Shown here piece after piece: positions 50,501 through 58,700 of a DNA stretch of 64,000 bases. Within the stretch, counting starts at the first letter, position 1. Every line of letters starts with the position of its first letter. The notes under the pieces were generated by a model. That model was not told the DNA's origin, ran no database searches, and saw nothing but the letters and a program-made list of their open reading frames with translations. The stretch spans positions 310,001 through 374,000 of the forward strand of contig CACVBU010000038.1 of assembly GCA_902728285.1 (NCBI GenBank), given 5' to 3'. This DNA is from Clytia hemisphaerica. Its lineage: Eukaryota > Cnidaria > Hydrozoa > Leptothecata > Clytiidae. Position numbers and translations under genes: made by a program.

Positions 50501-52382
50501 GCATTTCACTTTTTAATACTGTGTGGCCTTTGTATCTTGTACTTAGCTCCAATTTTTTGAAGAGATTGGAGTGTTTCTGGTTGTTTTCTTTCACTTTTGT
50601 GTTCATATTTGTATTTTTTGAGCTTCGACCGAAGAGCTGATGGAAAAGTTTTGACAAATTTACAGACCAGATATCTTATAAAAGCAAAAGTCAAAAATAA
50701 ATCTACAGACTGTACATAATGCGCGCATCAGATTGTTTTTTATCTTTTTTCTGTTTTGTTTTTCTGGTCTGGGATTCGAATTTCAAATGTAAACATTCCA
50801 TTGAAAACGTTCGAAACGATCGTTTTTGCGCGCACATCAATGTCAATCAAATTACTCGCCAAGATTTCCTTTGCGAACCGGAAAGCGGTTGGTAGATCAT
50901 TAAGCAGACCTATACTACCTGTGGTTTTGTAGAGGTCTGCGATTCAGACTAGGTCCACAGTTATGGCCCAGTTATTCCTTAATTACTCATGATGTAATTA
51001 CTTACAGTCATTTTTTCAAAAGCAGTTTATTCTTAAACATGTCAAAGAAGCGAAAACATAAGGTTTTATCTTCAAATTCTGAAATTGATTTTTCACTATG
51101 ACCAGACAGTGAGGCTGGAACATCGATTTTTGAGGATTACGATTTTACCAGCTTTTTAGCGATTTTTGCCTCGCTAACCCAAATCTCGCAACCTCTTTAT
51201 CTTAAAGGATGATCGAAATTAGAGTTTTTCAGCGTTCCGAAAAAAACGCAAAGCAGAAATTTTTTCATCTTCACAGGATCGATTGTCAACAACAAAATAC
51301 ATCTTTTGCTCTTTGGGTTTGTTTCTGGCGTTTTTCCTTCAAAGAATATCGATCACTTTCCTTTTCCCCTTGAGCGCGCGAGAAAAAAATGATTAGCTCG
51401 CATTCTCGCGCGGGCGAATAAAGATGAGGCGGCAATCTTGCACTGAGGGTGCTACTTAGTTTCCGCCCTATTTTGCGCCCACCATAGAATGGTCCAAATA
51501 CGGGGGTATTCCAAATGATAAACGATGTCGTTCTGTAAGTGTTTTATTTTCTGATAGATACAAATAGTATATTGAATACTATTAACTTATTTATTTAAAT
51601 ATTTTTGAGCCCAAATTTAAATATCTGGTTAAATAAAAAACAAATGACAGCAGTTCTGTTTTTCCCTCAAACCCCCAGGAAAAAGTTTTTTTTTGCTGAC
51701 TTAGCTATTTTACAAATTTCGGAAAAGAACTCCCATAGGAATTCCGATTCATAACCCGATTGGTTCATTTCAGAACGGCTTCAAGAAAGTCATAATGGCA
51801 GATAATTTTAAAAGTTTCTCTGAGTAAATGTGTGTAATTTATCGATGTTGATGGCTTGTTGATTCTTTATAGAAAAAAGATAACAGGTATAGCTTTTTCT
51901 AATACTGGAATATCGAGGTTCCAGCTACACTGCCAGAGCCCTTAAAGCTTGGATATCAAGGCGGACCAAGTATCAGAAAAAATAAGTATCTTTTACTGGG
52001 ATATTATTTGAATATAACATAACTTTTTTATGAACACCCTGTTTCATAGACTCCGCTGAAAGATTTAGCGAAAATAGGGAATCGTCTCCATTGGGAAAAT
52101 TAGGATTTCATCCCCACCGGTAAAATGACTTTTTTTCATCCCCGTTTGAAATTCAACAAAAAAACTGCATTTCAAAATAATTGCAGTGGATTCTTTGACC
52201 TGACTGAAAACGGGCTGAAAACCATAGAATTTATATCCCCATTGGGATTTCGATAGAAAATTTTCAGCCCACTGTGGGGAGAGTTCCACCTGGGTTGTAT
52301 AGAGACAGGGGTGTATAGATAAAAGAGTTTTACCTTGAAGCACCACGAAGATGACCACGATGTGAATCGCTTTGATGTCCAT
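47558..52382 (-). CDS. Small secreted single-Kazal protease inhibitor, four exons
   Basis: Four minus-strand exons join in phase: 52382-52334 (signal peptide), 48756-48667 (acidic linker), 48133-47977 (Kazal), 47576-47558 (last residues and TGA); 49+90+157+19 = 315 bases, 104 residues plus stop. The mature protein would be an acidic N-terminal segment and one Kazal domain with P1 Arg, predicting inhibition of trypsin-like proteases outside the cell. It is the next gene upstream-side neighbour of the WFIKKN-like gene on the same strand, a small inhibitor cluster. Introns hold a 2.6-kb TTAA element and several MITEs. The exon chain is by eye; the short last exon is the least certain link. Confidence 0.78.
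47623..47720. mobile_element. AACGTT hairpin MITE (copy 3)
   Basis: CCCAGCTGACATTCAACGTT to CCTTGTTTGCCAGCTGGG, 98 bp, 47 bp from the last exon of the Kazal gene, in its intron 3. Confidence 0.8.
47977..48133 (-). CDS. Kazal gene, exon 3: Kazal domain
   Basis: Acceptor CTTTGTGTTATAG, donor GTATAGTT, phases 1 and 2. DCDKPCTREYRPVCGSDG, IYANPCLLKNAQC and DAACEE give C-x3-C-x7-C-x10-C-x6-C, a classical Kazal pattern with GSDG. P1 is Arg (C-T-R-E). Confidence 0.93.
48408..48665. mobile_element. AAGAACA-family MITE (copy 7), abuts the acidic exon
   Basis: TACACG followed by TTTTTTTTTATAAG at the left and CTTATAAAAAAAAACCGTGT A at the right. The outermost bases GTAC at the right edge form the donor GT of exon 2 of the Kazal gene. 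Confidence 0.85.
48667..48756 (-). CDS. Kazal gene, exon 2: acidic linker
   Basis: Acceptor TTCTTGAACAG, donor GTACACGG, phases 1 and 1. The peptide FNTHKCDAEGFEDYEDNED then ESFVDMKNDE is strongly acidic with one cysteine. The donor lies in the terminal repeat of the adjoining MITE. Confidence 0.72.
48839..48990. mobile_element. MITE with CAGTAGCGTAGACAAG ends (copy 1)
   Basis: CAGTAGCGTAGACAAGAGGA at the left, CCTCTTGTCTACGCTACT at the right, and GGAGAGCAGATTTT / AAAATCTGTTCTCC inside; ACGTTG flanks both sides. A longer copy is at 61653-61952. Confidence 0.85.
48991..49332. other. Intron 1 of the Kazal gene, no supported feature
   Basis: An open minus-strand stretch of 86 codons here has no motif and no start or splice logic. 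Confidence 0.4.
49333..51945. mobile_element. Long TTAA element related to family R1
   Basis: Ends TTAAGGGCTCTGG and CCAGAGCCCTTAA, 2613 bp apart. Near 49495-49560 (plus strand) VEENEEFFEEEYFTF matches the acidic coding remnant of the short R1 copies, at a comparable distance from the end, so this may be nearer to the parent element. No complete transposase is visible; 51042 begins MSKKRKHKVLSSNSEIDF, which stops after 20 codons. It lies in intron 1 of the Kazal gene. Confidence 0.6.
52033..52315. mobile_element. MITE with ACACCCTGTTTCATAGA ends
   Basis: AACACCCTGTTTCATAGACTC at the left and GTATAGAGACAGGGGTGT at the right, with CCCCA/TGGGG words inside. Relatives with the same right end are near 14310, 25800, 29030, 29975 and 56930. 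It ends 19 bp from the Kazal gene exon 1 donor. Confidence 0.7.
52334..52382 (-). CDS. Kazal gene, exon 1: signal peptide
   Basis: ATG at 52382 begins MDIKAIHIVVIFVVLQ, a clear hydrophobic signal sequence; donor GTAAAACT at phase 1 matches exon 2. Confidence 0.75.
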
Positions 52383-52546
52383 TGCTTTTCCTCTGATCGA
52401 CACGTCTCGAACACCAAACAATTTCTCTGTTATGTTTATAACTTCAACTTTTTAATCTGTAGAAAATTGCTGAATGCTTTAAACTCATTTCATCATGACA
52501 AAATCTAATTTATTTAATTGATCCAATGCATGCTTTCTCTTTACTT

Positions 52547-52772
52547 TTACAAGATTTTTTTATATAAGAACATCCAAATATTTTAAAACCTTTACAAGCT
52601 TCTTAACTTTTTGGGTTTTTGTTCTTATTTTCACAATTTTTCAGATATTCTTGTTCAATTTTTGATAACGAATCGGGTTATAGAAAAAAAATCCACAAAG
52701 CCTTCAATTGTTCTTAGCTTGTTCTTAATTTTTGTAATAGAAGGCTTTAGCTTGTTCTTATATAAAAAATGT
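52547..52772. mobile_element. AAGAACA-family MITE (copy 8)
   Basis: TTTTTTTATATAAGAACATCC at the left, GTTCTTATATAAAAAATG at the right, with the family's inner words. Confidence 0.7.
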
Positions 52773-52825
52773 CGCATATATACAAATTTAATCAAAAGCA
52801 TCAAATACAACTTTATCCTTAACAA

Positions 52826-52932
52826 CCCAGCTGGCACACAACGTTGTTTTAACGTTCAAATAACGTTATTTGGACGTTATACTCGTTATGAATGTCACAT
52901 GGACGTTGTTTTGACGTTGTGTGCCAGCTGGG
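52826..52932. mobile_element. AACGTT hairpin MITE (copy 4)
   Basis: CCCAGCTGGCACACAACGTT and its exact reverse complement AACGT-TGTGTGCCAGCTGGG at the ends, 107 bp; the best preserved copy. Confidence 0.9.
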
Positions 52933-54644
52933 AAGGTCGACAAAGAAGGAACCGTAAACATCTTTGTCATATGAATGTACAAAACCCGGGGGGTACTACC
53001 CTTGCCAACCGACAGGGGTGCTCCGCTGAGGTTCGAAAAATGGACCCTACGTGGGACTCGTTTTGCCGAAATTTGCGAAAAAAGTGACCCTGAATGGGAC
53101 TGAAATCCAAAATTTTCTTAAATGTTCTACTTTCTCCCCAAATTTTTCAAGTAAGTAAGGCACCCTACGAGGGACTAATTTTTCCATTTTGGTGTTTTTG
53201 AAGACCCTATCTTGGACTCGTGAAGTCCCAGGTACAAAACCGGTACAAAACGCCAAACCCTAGAAGTGTCATAATAAACCAAGCCTCAACATCTGATGAT
53301 GTCATGATTTGTTTTGATGACAATTACGAACTTGTTTGTTTTCTGCCGTTTACCTCATGCCAGATGATGGAACTGTAAAAGATAAGCATCATTATAAAAA
53401 TCAGGAATTGAAAAAAAGTTAATTAATCACCATGGTCAAAGATTATGTAATTATTATGTGAGGTTTTTGTGCCTTGATTAAAACTTACAATGAAATTATA
53501 GTGCCGTTTCCTATAACGAAAGAAAAGTTCATGTTATCAGAAACGAATAAAAAATCGTTCATTAACCCGGAGACGTTAAGGACAGGATTATTACTTGGGA
53601 GCAGTTTTTAAAAGAAAGTAATTAACCTTCGAAAACCGTATGCACGTTCAGAATTTGCCAATTTACCGAGTCCAATATTTAAAGCCATAACTCCTGAACA
53701 CTTGATTTTAAAGCAAGGACATAAAACGAATGCTTTTAAAAAGAGTATAGAAATACAATAGAACCAAAACCATTTTCTAGCTCTCAAGCAACAGTCTTTT
53801 ACGCCAGTTCGAAATTTTGGATTTAAAAATAAAATTTTGAACATTTTCACACTTTTCAAACAATACTGCGCGCGGAAAAAGTTAAAAGAAGGTTTTCTTC
53901 GCAAAGGTTGAAAATTCAGAAAGAACATTTATATCCTATATTCCAAAGATTTAACGAAAGTTGGACACCGTCTGATGCAAAATTCCAATCCTTCCATGAA
54001 TACTAAACTTAAAGGGATGTAAATGACCAAGTAAGGGCCTTGGTGAGTTTAAATTTAACAAAAAAATCTTCTTACATTGTTGTCATTGCTAGCCCCCCCT
54101 CGTCAATCTTTGAAAGTGTTTTCTTTCAGTCAACCCTTATTTCGAAAGTTATTCAAATATACAATATCAATCCTCTTTCCTATTGTTAAATTTGAAAATT
54201 TGTCAGCCCCTATTTATTATTAAACGTCAAAACTTGGGGTCGAAAAAATGCCAATTTTACCCTTGCCATACATTTTATTGAAGACTTGCCCATTTTAAGG
54301 CAAAAGAATTTCAGATTTTTCAAAATTTTGCCCGAAAAACATTTTACAGCCTTAGAGTTCACTTTCACACATCTTCCTCATTACTACCCTTACAGTGCGT
54401 TTTTTTATTTTGAAAAACATACTCTTAAGGTCCGCACGCACGGTATTAGGTCATTTGACTTGAGTACCCCCTCCCTGGGGATTTAACACACAGACATAAA
54501 TAGTAATTCTTCTGTTAAAATCTACATTTCAATATTTTACAATAAATTCTATTATTTTGTACAATTTTCAAATCTTCTGAATTTTATTAATTTACTACAG
54601 GCTACTGAAGAAATGGAGAACGGCTAATTTCTCATAGAAATCCA
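52933..54644. other. Intergenic, repeats only
   Basis: 52985-53270 is a repeat starting CCCGGGGGGTACTACCCTTG with CCTAC-TGGGACT words, also seen near 56260 and 63770. 53690-53850 matches 43740-43890. No exon found. Confidence 0.5.
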
Positions 54645-54917
54645 TAATATTCATAACGCAATCTTTTATACGGAAGCAAGCGTAAAAGAGCGGTTGTTTG
54701 CCTTTAGTCAATCTTGGCTCTATTTTTTCCCCAAGCATTTCCTTTATTGCTCTAAAATAGCTCTGAGAATAATACTTTGTTTCAGTCCTTCCTGGCCCAT
54801 CGAAGAACATCGTAAGAACTTTTAAGCATGAAGATTTCAAAAAAAAATGAGAACAACCCAGCCTGATCTACTATTTCGGGTGCTTCTGTATAAAAGACTT
54901 CGTCGTGAATATCATTA
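54645..54917. mobile_element. MITE with ATATTCATAACGCAATCTTT TATACGGAAGCA ends
   Basis: Left and right ends are inverted relatives (TTCATAACGCAATCTTTTAT, ATAAAAGACTTCGTCGTGAA). Same family as 55983-56122; further ends near 57357. Confidence 0.7.
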
Positions 54918-54984
54918 GCAGCAATTTTAATCTTCCTGGCGTCAAGAGTGTCACAGTGACAAGGGTGACAATCCAAAGTCCGTC

Positions 54985-55080
54985 CCACTTAGTAGTTTGT
55001 TCAAACAATGTTTTTTTAACGTTCATCTAACGTTCTTGAGGAATAGAGACGTCGTTATATGACGTCCGTGCCAGATGGGA
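54985..55080. mobile_element. AACGTT hairpin MITE (copy 5, decayed)
   Basis: AACGTTCATCTAACGTTCTT and CGTCCGTGCCAGATGGGA remain; the left end is eroded. Confidence 0.6.
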
Positions 55081-55215
55081 TAGTTCACCAACGCGCCAAG
55101 ATATTTCATCCAGTTTCCATTTTTTGAAATCCTGATAAAATGATATTTTTATATACGGTTTCAAATTTTTTTATTATCAGGTTTACCATTCAACAAAGTT
55201 ATTTCATAAAAATGT

Positions 55216-55746
55216 TCAAGTGTTGCTGGAATTTCTTGGGCCAAGTTTATTGTCAAATTTCAATTTCTGCTTTTGTTGTTGGCCTTTTTGACTTGATGGC
55301 ATCGAATGGTGTCTGTCTAGCTGTGTGTTTCGCGAGTCCTCAACCCCTTTATCATCCTCTTCTGCCCGCGCGGTCGGATTTTCATGGAGGGAGGCTGGCG
55401 AGAGCTGGTTGGGAGAAACGAAAGATCGGCTATTTCGATTATCTGCTGATTGGTTGTCAAGCTTTGGACGTTGTTTGGTGTTTGTTGTTGATGGATGTGG
55501 GTTGGTGAGAGTTAAGTCACTACTTGGTGATGATTTCCGGAGATGGGTAGAACCACTTTGCGGTTGATCTTCGATTGCGTTTTCTGTAGTGTCATTTTCA
55601 CCAATACTTCTTGGTGTTGTGTTGGAGATAGTTAAAGGTGGTTTTGGTGAATTTGGATTGTAAGCGTATGTTGTTTGTAGAATGGAATGGAACATCTCAG
55701 ATTGCAAGAAACGTGGATAGCTCTGGCGATGCATCATCAAAAATAC
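55216..55746 (-). CDS. RGS gene, terminal exon: end of RGS domain and low-complexity tail
   Basis: Acceptor AACCTATTTTCAG, phase 0. VFLMMHRQSYPRFLQSEMF closes the RGS domain; then about 145 residues with STHLRKSSPSSDLTLTNPHP and QKGQQQKQKLKF, stop TAG/TAA class at 55216. The tail is predicted to be disordered. Confidence 0.85.
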   Translation of the reverse strand, partial: VFLMMHRQSYPRFLQSEMFHSILQTTYAYNPNSPKPPLTISNTTPRSIGENDTTENAIEDQPQSGSTHLRKSSPSSDLTLTNPHPSTTNTKQRPKLDNQSADNRNSRSFVSPNQLSPASLHENPTARAEEDDKGVEDSRNTQLDRHHSMPSSQKGQQQKQKLKFDNKLGPRNSSNT

Positions 55747-58700
55747 CTGAAAATAGGTTGCAACATTAAAGTCTGAAGGCAAATCACGCTTTCACTCGAA
55801 ATCTTTATGTGTTTGTTACATGACATTTATTTCTGATTGGTTCGAATTTATTGACACTAATAAAGTTATCAGCTGCAATTTGTAAAGACAGTAATATGGG
55901 AATAAAACCAGATGAACTTTGTGTAATCACATGTTTTGACTGCATTTATATAATTTTGCAGCCCGTGTATTCATAGTATTGTTGATATTCATGACGCAAT
56001 GTTTTATACGGAAGTACCCAAACAAGCTTATTGGTTTTATTGTTTTAAAATTCAAAATTAGTGACAAACACCCTGTTTTTTGGGTCCTTTCGTAGGTATA
56101 AAACATTACGTCATGAATATCACGAATAAGACGATTAAAGACTTTCGCAATACTCATGGAAAGAATCCTCCATAATATCAGAAACTTTTGTCTGATGTTT
56201 GAAAGGTTGACTAAGTTAATAAATCAGGTGGACAAAATAAGAATGATATCATGGTGATACCTGGAGGGGGGTGGGTACTTCGGCAAAAATAGGTGCTCGA
56301 ATTAGGTCCCTTTTTAGGAATTTTTTCGAAAGTTATCTCTGTAAGGGTCCATTTTTCGCCAAAATCTAGTCTCTCTAAAGGGTTTCATTTCGGAGATCAA
56401 GCCCGCTCATACCCGACATTCTCCAAAACTGTACACGGTCCCGTCGAGCCATTTAAAAGGAAAGGCATATGACAGGGCATATATTGCCATCTCCCCCCGG
56501 CGCGGTAATATGTTGAAGTTATGTTTTGAGAGAAAGAAAATTCTCAAACCTGATGTTGTGCAGAGTCGAACATTTTTTCGTTTGGTTTTGTCTCCATCAG
56601 GTCTTCAATTTGACGTCGTGTATTGCCAGCAATGTTCACCTAAGAACAAAACATACACCGTTTGTTTATTGCACACCTTCCCACAAACCTGGTGGGATTT
56701 TATCAGCCACTGGGGGTAAAAATAACGTACCAAAGCCCGATGGGGATTGTTATTCCTATGTTATTTTATGGCTATGGGATTTGAATTCCATTGTTTTCTT
56801 GTGGGGATGGGGAAAATAGCACAATATTTTGCAGTGCAGATTTCAGCGGAGACAAAAATTAGAGTATGTAATTTTCCACTGGGGACAATATTTTTGCCAA
56901 TTTTTCAAGTGGGTCTGTGAGAAGGGGATGTTTTATTAGAACATAAAAAATATTTCAATTTTATTGTGTTTTAGAGTCTATAGTTATACACCCTTAGAAA
57001 GATATCTTCATTTTTCAATTTTTCAAAAATCTTTTATCCTTTAGATTATTCTCCTTGGAAATATCTTTCCAACGGTGTATAGTTTTTTAATATAGCATAA
57101 ATGGATGCTGAGAAAATTCTCAAAAGCTGAAGTGTTTACATACTTTTGAGACAGACTTTAATACTGTCGCCATCCCCTGTTTCGCCAACTCATGTTCTTG
57201 GTATAAAAGTAGCAGCTTTACAGCAGCTTTACAAGGTTGTAGCAAATTTCTGAATATTAATATTGAATAACTTTTGTGCTTAAGGATTTCTTCAAAAAAA
57301 CCATTTAATCCTTCCCTCCTCATTACAATGGGTTGCAAAATTTTTTAATACACTATGATTCATGATATTCGTGATGTAATGCCTTCTACGGAAATACCCC
57401 GGCTTTAGCCAGTAGTGGCAAATTTGAGCTAGACAAAAGTTGTATAAAATTCACCACTACTGGCAAAAACTGGTGTCCATAGAAAACATTACGTATGGTT
57501 TCTATTTCTATTTGGTTGAGTTGCAGGAGGCTTTGAGGCCTAATTTTGCAACTATGGACGCTTTCAATAAGCGCCCCATCAGCACCTTAGACTGAATACC
57601 CAATTCGCCTCACATGGCATGGGTTGACCCGGGCGAAGGTTCATTCACTTGCCAAGTGAACCACTGCGAGTGGGAATCAAACCTCAGTCGCCTGTGCAGC
57701 AACCAAGGTCAATGACCACTATACCACAGCGCCTTCGAATATATGAATATATATGAATATCATGAATAATGATACTTAGGTAAAACTGTACCTCTTTTAA
57801 AGCCATAGGTTTGATAAATTCCTTATAAATGGAACGCATTCTGGAAACCTTTTCTTTGCAATCACTGATATCTTTTAAACCATTGACTTCACTCCAAAAT
57901 TGAAGATTCTCTTCGCTATGTTCTTGTTGCAAAAATAGATAGAACAATTTGCGTCCGACTAGAAAAAAGATTTACAAAATTACCATCACCGTAATCAATA
58001 CACCTTTTCGACCGTACTCGCGCGGTCAGACGCGTTTCACTTTATTATTTGAATTACCACCCTAAACTCAATCCAATCCTATTTTTACACTTTTTTCTAT
58101 TGTCTTTGAGTGCAAAGAAAGACTGGGACGGTTTTAGAGTGTTAAAACGCAGAAATTGGCGTCTACGGTCCAAAAGGTGTATTTTAAGGGGTCTTTGCCT
58201 TTAAAATAGACATTAGTGAAGTTAAGTATTGATAGATAATGCACGATCTCGGACAAATCTTCTCTAGCCTGCGTTCATGATACACGGAACTTTTCTACAA
58301 GCCAAGCAGGAAAAGCAAGATAGAATTACCCCGCAGAGTATATCCTCTTTGCATCTAGAATAAACAATCAAGCGGAAATTCGTTCTAGAAGCAAACTCAA
58401 TTTCTTGCGTAGTAAAGGCTGCCGTGCTTTCGGCATAGAAAAATTCCGTGGCGTGAACGATGAATGATGAAGTTTTTCCGTCGTCGTTAATAATCCGGGG
58501 GAAGGCAAAAATGGATGTCTCTCTAAGGGTCACAAAAATCAAAAAAATTTAGATTAGTCTCTCTAAGGGTCGGAAAATTCACGATTTTTAAGAAATCTTT
58601 TTGATTTAGAGTGAAAAAATTATAAAAAAGTCTTTCTAAGGGTAGCTTTTTCTTTCTGACTGACTTTTTAAAGGTAGCGAATTTTTAAAAATCGAAAAAG

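Noticed and set aside
52065..52421. Minus-strand 118-codon open frame from a non-ATG start
   Set aside because: Only its first part (52382-52334) is real, as the signal-peptide exon; the rest is a MITE read past the GTAAAA donor.
52611..53087. Plus-strand 158-codon open frame
   Set aside because: It runs through an AAGAACA MITE, the AACGTT hairpin MITE and another repeat in succession; composition follows the repeats.
55140..55567. Plus-strand open frames of 80 and 122 codons
   Set aside because: Antisense of the RGS terminal exon; no motif and no splice logic.
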